Below, one piece after another: positions 1-9,644 of a stretch of DNA of 64,000 nt. Under the pieces are notes generated by a model. It saw only the letters and a list, made by a program, of their open reading frames with translations. It did not search any database and had not been told where the DNA came from. The position numbers and the translations under genes were made by a program. The stretch lies in NCBI RefSeq assembly GCF_014692525.1, contig NZ_JACNYL010000002.1:1-64000 (forward strand). Direction: 5' to 3'. Numbering within the stretch: the first letter of the stretch is position 1; each line of letters begins with the position of its first letter. This DNA is from Sphingobacterium chuzhouense. Its GTDB lineage: Bacteria > Bacteroidota > Bacteroidia > Sphingobacteriales > Sphingobacteriaceae.

Positions 1-707
1 TCGGCAAGATACGTTTTGCGCACGACAGCCCATTACAGCATCTGTCCGTTCCGCGCACTATGTTAGCAGTCATCGTATTTGCCTTCGTGGTGTACATGGT
101 ACCAGGCATGTGGGGAGCACCGCTGAAATCGATATCGGCATTCCTGCCACCGTCGGCAACACAGGACTTTGACCTTTCCACAGTGAATTTTGGTACTACG
201 GCAACTGGAACATCCAGCACGGGAAAGCAAAAGAAATACTATGAGATTTTCCACGAGCGCGGCACACCCAAAGGGTTTGATCCGTACTACGACTACGAAG
301 AGGGGCTTGCCGCAGCGAAAGAGTTAGGCAAACCGGTACTCATCGACTTCACGGGCTGGAACTGCGTGAACTGCCGCAAAATGGAGGCCAACGTATGGAC
401 GGACCCAAAGGTGGCGACACTGCTTCGAGAAGAGTTCGTAATGGTGGAACTATTCGTAGATGACAGAACCGAGTTATCGCCTGAGGAGCAGTATGTTTCA
501 GAATACTCGGGTAAACGCATCCGAACGATAGGTGCAAAGAACAGCGATTTCCAGGCCTCCGTATTCAACAGCAACTCACAACCGCTTTATGTCATTGTAG
601 ACGCAGAAGGCAACGTGCTGATACAGCCCAGCGGCGCGGACTACAACGTAAACAGCTATGCAGCCTACCTAAAAAGTGGTATTGATGCGTTTAAAGGTAA
701 TTTATGA
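1..707 (+). CDS. DsbD-family protein-disulfide reductase, C-terminal part (5' end outside window)
   Basis: The reading frame is open from the left edge (codons start at base 3), so this is the end of a longer gene. One hydrophobic segment (LAVIVFAFVVYMVPGMW) is followed by a linker and a periplasmic thioredoxin-like domain with the redox motif WNCVNC near base 358 and a later cis-proline region (NSQPLYVIV). This order, membrane segment then thioredoxin fold, is that of DsbD/ScsB-type proteins, which move electrons from the cytoplasm to periplasmic thiol proteins. It ends just before a sigma-factor gene and is probably a separate transcription unit. Confidence 0.85.
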   Translation, partial: GKIRFAHDSPLQHLSVPRTMLAVIVFAFVVYMVPGMWGAPLKSISAFLPPSATQDFDLSTVNFGTTATGTSSTGKQKKYYEIFHERGTPKGFDPYYDYEEGLAAAKELGKPVLIDFTGWNCVNCRKMEANVWTDPKVATLLREEFVMVELFVDDRTELSPEEQYVSEYSGKRIRTIGAKNSDFQASVFNSNSQPLYVIVDAEGNVLIQPSGADYNVNSYAAYLKSGIDAFKGNL

Positions 708-741
708 TCAACGGTTATACGATGTCTTCGCCACAATTTAA

Positions 742-749
742 TAGCTTTG
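742..749 (+). promoter_or_regulatory. candidate -7 promoter box for the sigma/FecR locus
   Basis: TAGCTTTG matches the Bacteroidota -7 consensus TAnnTTTG and lies 76 bases before the chosen sigma-factor start. No convincing -33 TTTG is seen at the right distance, so support is moderate. Confidence 0.4.
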
Positions 750-825
750 TTTAGTTAGTTAAAGGGCAGTCGAGAGATTGCTCTTTTTGCATTTTATGGG
801 AAAATCTGGTAAATTTACATTTCAG

Positions 826-1413
826 ATGGAAATGAAGAATCGGTATACAGGCGTGGAAGACGCAGAACTGGCGCAGCAAATAAGATCTGGGAATCATCGC
901 GCTTTCGAAGAGTTATTCCATCGATATAAGGAACGGCTGTACCGCCATGCCTATCATATGATTCCTGATGCTGAAATTTGTAATGATATCATACAGGATG
1001 TATTTATTGCTGTCTGGACGAAACGCAAATCTTTTTTTATAAAAACTTCTATTGTCGCTTACCTAACGCAAGCTGTTAAGCACCGGATTTTGGATCATAT
1101 AAGTCATCAAAAAGTGGTCGAACGCTATTTGGAGGAGATCTATGATTTCAATAAAAATGGACGGTGTTATACGGAAGAATCTGTATTGGTGCGCGAGTTG
1201 GTCGCCCTAATCGAAAATGAAAAATCTGAATTGCCTCCACGCACCAAAGAGATCTTTGAAATGAATCGCGAGCAACATCTGAGTTACAAAGAAATTGGTC
1301 AGATGCTTGATATCTCCGAGAAAACTGCAAAGAAGCAAGTACATAATGCGCTACGATATTTACGTACTAAATTAACCATCCTACTTTTTTCTTTTTTAAT
1401 TTTACTTTTTTAG
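826..1413 (+). CDS. ECF RNA polymerase sigma factor (FecI-like)
   Basis: A 195-residue sigma-70 family protein. Region 2 is seen in the segment FEELFHRYKERLYRHAYHMI with DIIQDVFIAVW, and region 4 in the C-terminal helix-turn-helix (LPPRTKEIFEMNREQHLSYK, then EIGQMLDISEKTAKKQV). The frame is open further upstream from a TTG at 778, but ATG 826 gives the usual length and N-terminus for the family. A FecR anti-sigma gene and a SusC/SusD pair follow on the same strand, so it very likely switches on this uptake locus when substrate binds the SusC-like receptor. The extreme C-terminus is hydrophobic, which is common in Bacteroidota members. Confidence 0.92.
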   Translation: MEMKNRYTGVEDAELAQQIRSGNHRAFEELFHRYKERLYRHAYHMIPDAEICNDIIQDVFIAVWTKRKSFFIKTSIVAYLTQAVKHRILDHISHQKVVERYLEEIYDFNKNGRCYTEESVLVRELVALIENEKSELPPRTKEIFEMNREQHLSYKEIGQMLDISEKTAKKQVHNALRYLRTKLTILLFSFLILLF

Positions 1414-1486
1414 TACTCCCTTTCACTTAGTTAGTCGTCTACTTTATAAATAACAGCTGAAATGCTGGATTAGACCTAATTAAAAT

Positions 1487-2614
1487 ATGGATAAAAAAGA
1501 TATTTCAAATCTATTCGCGCGATATCATGCAGGAGAACCATTGAGCAAAGAAGAGAAGCTTTGGTTAGACAGTTTTTATCTGCATAAGGCAAAAGAGACG
1601 GGACACAAGCTAGATGCGGTTGATCTTCATAAAAATCTAAGTAAAGTTGAATCTTCAATTCGAGAAAAAACGTTTAAACGGAAGTCGATTTGGTTCAGAA
1701 AACCGCAATACGGTATAGCCGCAGCGGTTATAATATTTGTCTTGTCTGCGTCGCTGTATTTCTATCGTGCAAATAATTTAGCAAATAACCATGTGCAACA
1801 GCGTATATTATTTGAAAATATTACGGCGGGAACAGAGAATGCGGTTCTAGAGTTAGCAAATGGAGAACAATTCATACTAGATGGCAGTGCAAGTCTATCG
1901 GTTGCCAACGGCAATATCCTTGTGGGAAGCCGCCGAATAAATTTACAGGATCAGGGAATAATATCAACAGCATGGAATACCCTTCGTACCCCAAATGGAG
2001 GGCAGTTTAAAGTCATATTGGCCGATAGTTCGACCGTGTGGCTTAACGCAGGATCTCAACTTCGTTATCCTACTCAATTTGGAGACAATTACCGAGAAGT
2101 CGAATTAATAGGCGAAGCGTATTTCGAAGTAAGCCATAACCCGAAAAAGCCATTCCGCGTCAAGGCAAAAGATCAGCAGATTGAAGTATTAGGAACTGGA
2201 TTTAATATTAGCGCATACCCTAATAATGTAACGAGAACAACATTGGTACATGGTAAGGTAAGGGTCGATCAAAAAAATATCGGCCACGGATATTCCGTAA
2301 CACTGAAGCCAGGAGAACAGGCGACCTCTGTTCAAAGCGGTTTACAACATAAAGCTGCAGATGTCGACCAGATTACTGCTTGGAAGAATGGTGTGTTCAG
2401 TTTCAAGAAGAGTAGCCTGCAGGCAATTACTACCGAACTTGAACGTTGGTACAATGTGGAATTTGTTTTCGAAAATAAATCGATACCCTCGAAGCAGATC
2501 ACTGGAGAAATTTCCAGAAACGTCAATTTGTATGATATAGTAGAAATGCTTTCTTACTTCGAGATCGATTGTAAGATTGAAGGGCGCACCGTATACTTGG
2601 ATGTAAAAAAATAA
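1487..2614 (+). CDS. FecR-family anti-sigma factor
   Basis: A 375-residue single-pass inner-membrane protein. The cytoplasmic N-terminal part (residues 1-75) would hold the sigma factor; a membrane segment follows (YGIAAAVIIFVLSASLYFY). The periplasmic FecR domain shows the typical stretch TPNGGQFKVILADSSTVWLN, then GEAYFEVSHNPKKPFRVKA and EVLGTGFNISAYP. A C-terminal DUF4974-type domain (ITGEISRNVNLYDIVEML) is present. It lies 73 bases after the sigma gene and 20 bases before SusC. Its partner is expected to be the SusC-like protein downstream, which carries the matching N-terminal signalling domain. Confidence 0.93.
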   Translation: MDKKDISNLFARYHAGEPLSKEEKLWLDSFYLHKAKETGHKLDAVDLHKNLSKVESSIREKTFKRKSIWFRKPQYGIAAAVIIFVLSASLYFYRANNLANNHVQQRILFENITAGTENAVLELANGEQFILDGSASLSVANGNILVGSRRINLQDQGIISTAWNTLRTPNGGQFKVILADSSTVWLNAGSQLRYPTQFGDNYREVELIGEAYFEVSHNPKKPFRVKAKDQQIEVLGTGFNISAYPNNVTRTTLVHGKVRVDQKNIGHGYSVTLKPGEQATSVQSGLQHKAADVDQITAWKNGVFSFKKSSLQAITTELERWYNVEFVFENKSIPSKQITGEISRNVNLYDIVEMLSYFEIDCKIEGRTVYLDVKK

Positions 2615-2634
2615 TTCAACCATAATAATCGACC

Positions 2635-5600
2635 ATGAACTATAAAAAAAGTAAAGCCATTAACCTAAAGTGGGTGACGCCTTTATTGTTATCAATCATT
2701 TTATTTTCCTCACATTCCGTTGGGCAAATTAGTGTAAAGGCAAGGCAAGTTAACGCAAGGAGGATACTGAATGATATAGAGCAACAAAGCAATTATCGAT
2801 TTGTATACGATGAGAGCAGCATTCAATTTCCACTCGTCAATGTCGAGCTGACTAATGCTTCTATCGAACACGCACTTTCTACCTTATTTGCCAACACGGA
2901 TATTGCGTATAAAATCGTTAAGAAGAATATATTATTAAAAAATATAAATCAATCGGCTAGCCCTGTAGTGAGTATAAATAATCAAGAAGATGTGCCGCAA
3001 CGCTATACATATACAGGGAATGTTCAAAATGAAGAAGGAACAGCACTGGCAGGGGCTAGCGTTAGGCTTAAGAATACAGATATAGTTACCTCCACAGACG
3101 AAAACGGCCATTTTATGCTCGAAAGTGAAACACAAAAGGGGATCATACAAATATCTTTCGTCGGATATGAAACCATAGAAGTTTCTGCAAAAATACAAAT
3201 GGGAACCATTGTATTGCCCATGTTGGCTTCGGAGATCAGCGAAGTAACTGTTAATTTAAATACAGGATATCAAACGATCCCTAAAGAAAGAGCAACCGGT
3301 GCGTTCGGTTCCTTACCAAAGGAAAGCCTGGAACAACAACGGCTCAACGATTTAAATACGCTACTTGAAGGACGTATCGCCGGTTACCACGACGGTCGAA
3401 TCCGTGGAACGACGTCGATGAATGGCGTTACAAGTCCCCTTTTTGTTGTGGACGGATTCCCAATCGAAACCAGTGCTATACAGTTTAACGGGAATATAGA
3501 GGAAGCGCTACCGAATCTAAACCTTGAAGATATCGAGTCCATCACGATATTGCGTGATGCGGCGGCGGCCTCCATTTATGGAGCTAGGGCAGCCAATGGG
3601 GTAGTGGTTATTGTCACAAAAAAAGGAAAGGCACAGGGTACGGAAGTAAATGCCTCAGCGGTTGTCACGCATACGCCCTACTATTATAATACCAGTCGGA
3701 TTACTTCTTCCGCAGATATTATAGGCATAGAGCGTGAATGGGCTATGCGTAACCCACAATTGGATACCTTGTCAGCAGCAGGTGCAAATTCGTGGCTTAA
3801 TCAAATGATATATCCTACACGTGGTATACAAACAATTCTCCAGCGATATGCAGGCAAGATATCCGAATCGGAAATGAACAGTCTTCTGGATGAGATGGCG
3901 AACAGTGGCTATCGATACTTTGATGATGTGGAAAGATATGGAAAACGCAATCCATTCGCGCAGCAGTACAATGTCAATATTGCCAATGGCAGTGAAAAAA
4001 ATAGGTTCTATGCCTCTGCAACCTACAAGAAAAACTTATTGGAAGATACTTATAGTAAAGACGACAACCTGGGGATCAATTTGCGCAACACGACGCAGAT
4101 TACCGATTGGCTGTCGGTCGAATTGAGCTCATTCTTAACATATGGTCATGCCAATCAACAGACTTATAATTTATTGAGCCCCCAGTTCACATATATGCCT
4201 TATGATGGGCTCAAAAATGCGGATGGCAGCAATTATATTTCTACGGAGGAATCGCGGCTAAGCCTACAGACAAGGGATATCATCCGTGCAAATAATCTAT
4301 ATAATATGGACATTGACCCGTTAAACGAGATGGCAAATAATATCCAACAGGAGAGGCGCTTTGGGAACCGGAGTTATATCAAGTTGAATGTCAAGTTTGC
4401 CGATTGGATTTCGTATACCGGCTCTTTCCAATATGAGTTCACTAGGAACAAAGGGGAAACGCTATATGACAAGAACTCTTTTTATGTACGCAACCGTGTG
4501 AACGGTTTTGCTCGTGAAATTGACGGGCAGCTGAAATACTTAATTCCCTATGGACATATATTTGCGACAAACGAACAAAATAACAACAGCTATATCTTTC
4601 GGCAGCAGGTCGATATAAATAGGTCTTTTGGTGAAGACCATAGCTTGAATGCCATTGTCGGAACAGAAATTCGGAACAATCACTTTACGCGTACCAACCA
4701 GACTTTACATAATTATGACCCCATGGTGCTTACCTACGATATGTTGGCTCCGGGTATTGGTTCCGGTGGGGGCGTGTTGGGAACTTATGCTCAATTCGAT
4801 CAACGCACTGATGTATACGGTATATTTGACCAGGTTCGGCGCTATGTATCTCTTTACGCCAATGCAGGGTACGCCTACCGAGATACCTATTTATTGAGTG
4901 GAAGCGTACGTTACGACCGTTCGAATCTATGGGGAACGAGTTCTAAATATCAAAATAAACCGATTTGGTCACTGGGCGCTGGCTGGAATGTAGATCGAGA
5001 GGACTTTTTTGATGTCGATTGGGTCGATCAGTTAAAAATTAGGACATCGTACGGCATCGGAGGGAACATTGCACAGGATGTCAGTCCGTACCTGACCACC
5101 TATTATAGTTCCAATCCAAATGTTGGTGGGATATCCGGTACGGTCAGTAGTCGGCCTAACCCTTTGTTGTCATGGGAAAAAACCACCACCATCAATGTGG
5201 GTGCCGACTTCAATATTTTGAACAACCGTATAATGGGTAGCATAGACTACTATCGGAAAAAGGGCGAAGACCTTCTGGCCAGTGCCCAAGGTATACCCAC
5301 AGAAGGGTTTGGATACAGTACATACGACTTAAACAACGGCGGCATGACCAATCACGGTATAGAAACCACATTGGGAGCCACGGTCTTGAGAAAGGATGAT
5401 TTCAGCTGGAATATGAACGTCCTGCATGCATATAATAAGAACAAAGTGACATATGTCGATGTAGAGGCGCCTGTCTATTTTCTACAGATTGACTATCCGA
5501 ACGCTTTTCCGAGAATTGGCAATCCTTATCAGGCAATATACGGCTATGCTTGGGCGGGTTTGGATGCCGACGGTATGCCGCAAGTGTACAATGATATTGG

Positions 5601-6156
5601 AGAAAAGGTTACTTCGACACCCTCTACGTTGGAATCCGTCGTTTATGCGGGATCAACTATCCCTACCCACACTTTTTCTTGGACGAACAGCCTAACGTAC
5701 AAGAATTTTGATTTTTCGATTATGATGACCTATCAAACCGGACATAAAATACGTAACTCCGATCTGCCTTACTTAGGGGGGACTTCTCGGTTTGCCAATA
5801 TCCGTATCGTCAATAAAGATATTGCCCATCGCTGGACAACACCAGGAGATGAAGAGCACACAGATATCCCGCGCTTAGTATTCCCTGAAGAAGAAGATCT
5901 TTATAACGCACAAAGCGAAAATATTTACAGAAATGCCAATATCAACGTCCTTGATGCGCGTAACCTGAATATACGGAATATGAGTTTGGCATACCGTATT
6001 CCGGCTAGCTATCTGGCAAAGTTTCATATTCCGGCCGCCCGTATCCAGATGAATGCGGAGAATGTCGCGCTGTTCGCGAAAAGCAAAAATGCGAAGAATA
6101 TGCTGGGAGGCTACCGCCGGCCAAATTACGTTTTCGGACTTTACCTTACCTTATAA
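2635..6156 (+). CDS. SusC/RagA-family TonB-linked outer membrane transporter with STN domain
   Basis: An 1173-residue outer-membrane protein. A signal peptide is followed by an STN (secretin/TonB N-terminal) domain near residues 30-105 (NARRILNDIEQQSNYRFVYD), then a carboxypeptidase-regulatory-like domain near 120-205, a plug domain (FVVDGFPIE; SITILRDAAAASIYGARAA) and a long beta-barrel ending in an aromatic-hydrophobic residue pattern. The STN domain is what contacts FecR, so this is a transducing transporter that signals through the two upstream genes. The substrate is not evident from the sequence. SusD follows after 11 bases. Confidence 0.95.
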   Translation: MNYKKSKAINLKWVTPLLLSIILFSSHSVGQISVKARQVNARRILNDIEQQSNYRFVYDESSIQFPLVNVELTNASIEHALSTLFANTDIAYKIVKKNILLKNINQSASPVVSINNQEDVPQRYTYTGNVQNEEGTALAGASVRLKNTDIVTSTDENGHFMLESETQKGIIQISFVGYETIEVSAKIQMGTIVLPMLASEISEVTVNLNTGYQTIPKERATGAFGSLPKESLEQQRLNDLNTLLEGRIAGYHDGRIRGTTSMNGVTSPLFVVDGFPIETSAIQFNGNIEEALPNLNLEDIESITILRDAAAASIYGARAANGVVVIVTKKGKAQGTEVNASAVVTHTPYYYNTSRITSSADIIGIEREWAMRNPQLDTLSAAGANSWLNQMIYPTRGIQTILQRYAGKISESEMNSLLDEMANSGYRYFDDVERYGKRNPFAQQYNVNIANGSEKNRFYASATYKKNLLEDTYSKDDNLGINLRNTTQITDWLSVELSSFLTYGHANQQTYNLLSPQFTYMPYDGLKNADGSNYISTEESRLSLQTRDIIRANNLYNMDIDPLNEMANNIQQERRFGNRSYIKLNVKFADWISYTGSFQYEFTRNKGETLYDKNSFYVRNRVNGFAREIDGQLKYLIPYGHIFATNEQNNNSYIFRQQVDINRSFGEDHSLNAIVGTEIRNNHFTRTNQTLHNYDPMVLTYDMLAPGIGSGGGVLGTYAQFDQRTDVYGIFDQVRRYVSLYANAGYAYRDTYLLSGSVRYDRSNLWGTSSKYQNKPIWSLGAGWNVDREDFFDVDWVDQLKIRTSYGIGGNIAQDVSPYLTTYYSSNPNVGGISGTVSSRPNPLLSWEKTTTINVGADFNILNNRIMGSIDYYRKKGEDLLASAQGIPTEGFGYSTYDLNNGGMTNHGIETTLGATVLRKDDFSWNMNVLHAYNKNKVTYVDVEAPVYFLQIDYPNAFPRIGNPYQAIYGYAWAGLDADGMPQVYNDIGEKVTSTPSTLESVVYAGSTIPTHTFSWTNSLTYKNFDFSIMMTYQTGHKIRNSDLPYLGGTSRFANIRIVNKDIAHRWTTPGDEEHTDIPRLVFPEEEDLYNAQSENIYRNANINVLDARNLNIRNMSLAYRIPASYLAKFHIPAARIQMNAENVALFAKSKNAKNMLGGYRRPNYVFGLYLTL

Positions 6157-6167
6157 CTGTTAACATC

Positions 6168-7580
6168 ATGAAAAATCGTTTTATAAACTATATTTTTTTA
6201 GGCTTCGTTGCGACAGGGATGGCTGCTTGCAGTGATTATCTAAATATCTTGCCTAAAGGTCAAAAAATACCTTTAACCTATGCAGATTTTGAACCACTCT
6301 TACGCGATGAGCCGGGCGTACACCACACACGTACGACGCAGGCCACCATATTGCTCAACGATCGTTTTGTCAATGCATCCTCACTCAGCTACTACCGTCT
6401 ATGGGACGCAAACTATTTTTGGCGGGAAGATGTAGATCGGAAAGAACTGAACAATACCGATGAAGATACTTACTATCAAAGCTACGCCAGTATAGCCAGC
6501 TGCAATCTTATTATTGAGAACGGGGAGGAGATGACTGAATGTACCGAACAGCAACGTGCAGAGTTGGTGGCCACGGCAAGAGTTATCCGAGCGCTTAATT
6601 ATTTTATCCTCGCCAATTATTATGCCGCAGCTTATGATGCGAATACAGCAAACGATAAAAAAGCGGTGCCCTTGATTTTAAGTGCGGATGTCGGTGCGCC
6701 CCACACACAAGTCGATATAGCGCAGTTATATCGCTTTATGATCGATGAACTCGAGACTGCTTTGGTTGATCTGCCGGTTGCCGGCTTAACGGTATTACAT
6801 CCTGGACAAGGTGCTACGCAGGCTTTATTGGCGCGTATTTATTTACAGATGAGCAATTATCCGTTGGCATTGCAACATGCAGATAAGGCCTTGCAGATAA
6901 ACAACAAGCTCTTTGATTGGTTGGCTTACTATGAATTGAACAAAACGCGCATAGATGCCCCTACAGACTATACGCTTAAGGAAACACCGATGAATCACAG
7001 CTATGTAGAGAACTATTATTTCCGTCACGGTAACGATGCTTCCACTTATAGAACTACTGAGTATAACTTACGTTTGGACCGTATAGACCGTTTTGAAGAC
7101 GGAGATGCTAAGTTTATTGCCCGTTGGAAATTACGTACGGTAGGTCCAGACACATACTACGCCAGTATGATGACGGGCTATCATAACCTACAAGGGCTTA
7201 CCACGGTAGAAGTATACCTAATTAAAGCAGAAGCATTGGCTCGCGAAGGACGAGTGGGTGAAGCCATGGACGTGTTAAACACCGTTCGCAGAACACGCAT
7301 ATTGGCAGATAAATATGAAGATCTACAAACAGGTGATCCTGTACAGGCTATCAAATGGATCCAACGTACCAAACAAAACGAACTTATATTTTCGATCGTT
7401 CCGTTTGCAGATGTGCGCAGACTCAATCAAGAAGAAACATACCGGTCAACCATGACCAAGATAGAAGAAGGTAAAACATACATTCTTACTCCAGATTCTC
7501 ACCTCTGGATCATGCCTATTCCATTTGGTGCAATCAAAAATCCGGGTAACGGCGTTATTGAACAAAATGTAGAAAAATAA
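6168..7580 (+). CDS. SusD/RagB-family nutrient-binding lipoprotein
   Basis: A 470-residue protein with a lipoprotein signal (GMAAC, Cys21) and the SusD hallmarks: CSDYLNILPKG after the lipid cysteine, a TPR-rich helical core (ATARVIRALNYFILANYYAA; ATQALLARIYLQMSNY) and a C-terminal RagB/SusD segment (VEVYLIKAEALAREGRVGEA, RTKQNELIFSIVPFADVRRL). It caps the SusC barrel on the cell surface and binds the substrate. It is translated together with SusC and with the TlpA-like gene that follows after 14 bases. Confidence 0.94.
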   Translation: MKNRFINYIFLGFVATGMAACSDYLNILPKGQKIPLTYADFEPLLRDEPGVHHTRTTQATILLNDRFVNASSLSYYRLWDANYFWREDVDRKELNNTDEDTYYQSYASIASCNLIIENGEEMTECTEQQRAELVATARVIRALNYFILANYYAAAYDANTANDKKAVPLILSADVGAPHTQVDIAQLYRFMIDELETALVDLPVAGLTVLHPGQGATQALLARIYLQMSNYPLALQHADKALQINNKLFDWLAYYELNKTRIDAPTDYTLKETPMNHSYVENYYFRHGNDASTYRTTEYNLRLDRIDRFEDGDAKFIARWKLRTVGPDTYYASMMTGYHNLQGLTTVEVYLIKAEALAREGRVGEAMDVLNTVRRTRILADKYEDLQTGDPVQAIKWIQRTKQNELIFSIVPFADVRRLNQEETYRSTMTKIEEGKTYILTPDSHLWIMPIPFGAIKNPGNGVIEQNVEK

Positions 7581-7594
7581 TAAATATATTAAGT

Positions 7595-9064
7595 ATGAGA
7601 AAGATATTAATTGTCGCGCTTGCACTAAGCGCAAGCTTGGGCTACGGCCAACAAAAGGAAATGGATAAATACGAACAATACAGACCGATTCTGGAAAATG
7701 GTTCCAAGATACAAAAAGACTCCTTGGCGAATGAGCTGCTAAAGAGGGCAAAAACGACGAAAAATGAAAGCGAGCTGGAATTTGCAAATAATTTTCTCTA
7801 CCGGTTAGGACATCAAGACAGTGCAGACTCCCTTCGTTCGGTGATTGCCAAGAAATTTCCAAAAAGCGTGACGGCACGTGGAGTATATATTCAAGATGTT
7901 TTCTATAAACAGGAAGATGCAAAAGCAAAAGAAAAAAGTTACACGCACCTTATCAAAAATTGGCCTGTAGATAAATCAGCCAGCGATAACGTAGACTACG
8001 ACTATGTTATTGCCAGTGTGGCTAAATCTTTCGCCGATGAAGGAAACAAGGAGAGAGCGTTGTATTATCTCGACCAAATGAACGAACGCTTTTGGCGAGC
8101 ACAGGGGTATATCCCTGTTGCGACCAAACTCCTAGAACAAGGTGACACTGTTGCCGCCATACCACTCATTCAGAAGGCGGTTGAAGATGCGGAATATTAT
8201 ATCAATCTCCCCAAGGAGCAAAAGGACAACAAAGCAGGATTTGCGGCTTTAGGCTATCCGGGCTATGTCAGTCAATTGGCAGAAATATACGATGCACAAG
8301 GCAAGCAGACCGAAGCATTACAGCTTATCGAACGTGCGATAGCTTTAGCTCCAGAGCAAGCCGCTCGGTTTAGTAGCAGTTATTTCAAGGGATTAGAGGC
8401 TGCCGATCGTAAGCTGGAAGCTTTACAACAGCTAGAATTGATCTATAGGCAAGGAGAATTTGCGCATAAAGATAAAATGACGGAACTGTATACAACCTTG
8501 AACGGTTCAGTTAAAGGGTTGGCAGCCTATTTTTCACGACTGGATCAGGAAGTCGTTAAAGGAATCCGAGATCATATCAAAGAAATGGAAACTTTCAAGC
8601 CCGCACCTGCTTTTGAACTGCTCAATATGAGCGGAGAAAAAGTGTCTTTGGCGAATTTGAAAGGTAAAGTATTGGTACTCGACTTTTGGGCTACATGGTG
8701 TCAACCGTGTATCCGTTCTTTTCCAGGGATGCAAGCCGCACAAGAAATGTACAAAGACGATGAAGATGTTCAATTTTTGTTCATAAATACATGGGAACGA
8801 GACAAAAACTATAAAGACAAGGTTGCTGCCTTCATTGAGAAGAACAAATACCCTTTTGAAGTACTGTTCGATGACCAAAAAGATGAAGAAACCGGAGAGA
8901 TTATGGCAGGTAAATATGGCGTACAAGGCATTCCAGCAAAATTTATTATCGACAAAGAAGGAAACATCCGTTATTTTCTAACAGGATCATCGCCCAACGT
9001 CGATTATATCAAAATGGAAATGAAAGAACTGATTGAAACTGCAAAAAAGCCACATAAAGGGTAA
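7595..9064 (+). CDS. TlpA-like periplasmic thioredoxin with N-terminal helical repeats
   Basis: A 489-residue secreted protein. The signal peptide MRKILIVALALSASLGYGQ is followed by about 300 residues of TPR-like helices and then a TlpA/ResA thioredoxin domain with FWATWCQPC (active cysteines near residues 368 and 371). Such proteins reduce or isomerise disulfides in the periplasm. Large TlpA-like proteins are often encoded next to SusC/SusD pairs in Sphingobacteria; whether they process an incoming peptide or maintain the transporter is not known from sequence. A strong terminator follows directly, so this is the last gene of the locus. Confidence 0.88.
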   Translation: MRKILIVALALSASLGYGQQKEMDKYEQYRPILENGSKIQKDSLANELLKRAKTTKNESELEFANNFLYRLGHQDSADSLRSVIAKKFPKSVTARGVYIQDVFYKQEDAKAKEKSYTHLIKNWPVDKSASDNVDYDYVIASVAKSFADEGNKERALYYLDQMNERFWRAQGYIPVATKLLEQGDTVAAIPLIQKAVEDAEYYINLPKEQKDNKAGFAALGYPGYVSQLAEIYDAQGKQTEALQLIERAIALAPEQAARFSSSYFKGLEAADRKLEALQQLELIYRQGEFAHKDKMTELYTTLNGSVKGLAAYFSRLDQEVVKGIRDHIKEMETFKPAPAFELLNMSGEKVSLANLKGKVLVLDFWATWCQPCIRSFPGMQAAQEMYKDDEDVQFLFINTWERDKNYKDKVAAFIEKNKYPFEVLFDDQKDEETGEIMAGKYGVQGIPAKFIIDKEGNIRYFLTGSSPNVDYIKMEMKELIETAKKPHKG

Positions 9065-9071
9065 GCTAGAT

Positions 9072-9107
9072 AAAGCCTCTGTGTCCTGTAAAAGTCACAG
9101 AGGCTTT
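9072..9107 (+). terminator. rho-independent terminator after the first SusCD locus
   Basis: A perfect 12-bp stem, AAAGCCTCTGTG (9072-9083) and CACAGAGGCTTT (9096-9107), with a 12-base loop. It starts eight bases after the stop codon of the TlpA-like gene. Confidence 0.88.
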
Positions 9108-9210
9108 GCTCTTGAAAGGACACTTGGAGAAAAGCTATTTGAATCGCTAATATCCGATAAATTATGAATAATGGTAAAGGATGGAATTCATTTTGATATT
9201 CAAAAATATT

Positions 9211-9226
9211 ATCGTAATATTGCGAT
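9211..9226 (+). promoter_or_regulatory. ArsR operator, copy 1
   Basis: ATCGTAATATTGCGAT is a near-perfect palindrome (one mismatched pair in sixteen bases) 16 bases before the arsR start. ArsR/SmtB repressors bind such AT-rich palindromes. The same word recurs at 9594, which makes chance unlikely. Confidence 0.82.
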
Positions 9227-9241
9227 ATTAAATTAGGAACG

Positions 9242-9574
9242 ATGGGACTTACAAAATCAGAAATATTCACGGACGAACAGAACAGATTGGCTTCTTTGTT
9301 CAAGGTTTTAGGCCACCCTGCACGGGTTGCCATTCTCCAATACATCATCAATCAGAAAGCCTGTATCTGTAACGATTTAGTCGATGAGCTGGGATTGGCA
9401 CAGGCAACCATTTCACAGCACTTAAAGGAACTAAAGAATATAGGTGTCATACAGGGAACAATCGAGGGCAAATCCGTATGCTATTGTATTGATGACAAAC
9501 TTTGGAAGCAAATTCAAGCGGAATTTAATGTGTTCTTCAACCAAGAGGTAAAAGTAAACAGTTGCTGTTCATAA
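9242..9574 (+). CDS. arsR: ArsR-family metalloregulatory repressor
   Basis: A 110-residue winged-helix protein. FKVLGHPARVAILQYI and the recognition helix region LGLAQATISQHLKELKNIGV are typical of ArsR/SmtB. The pair Cys41-x-Cys43 (ACICNDL) sits where ArsR proteins carry the As(III)-sensing CVC motif, and a CysCys pair lies at the C-terminus. It is the first gene of a four-gene arsenic operon and is flanked by two operators, so it very likely represses the whole operon until arsenite binds. Confidence 0.93.
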   Translation: MGLTKSEIFTDEQNRLASLFKVLGHPARVAILQYIINQKACICNDLVDELGLAQATISQHLKELKNIGVIQGTIEGKSVCYCIDDKLWKQIQAEFNVFFNQEVKVNSCCS

Positions 9575-9593
9575 TATTTTTTTGACCCTTATT

Positions 9594-9609
9594 ATCGTAA
9601 TATTGCAAT
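9594..9609 (+). promoter_or_regulatory. ArsR operator, copy 2 inside the operon
   Basis: ATCGTAATATTGCAAT differs from the upstream operator by one base and lies between arsR and the next gene. It suggests a second repressed promoter that serves the resistance genes separately from arsR. Confidence 0.75.
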
Positions 9610-9644
9610 ATATAGTTAAATATAAATTTTCAAATCTTACTGTT

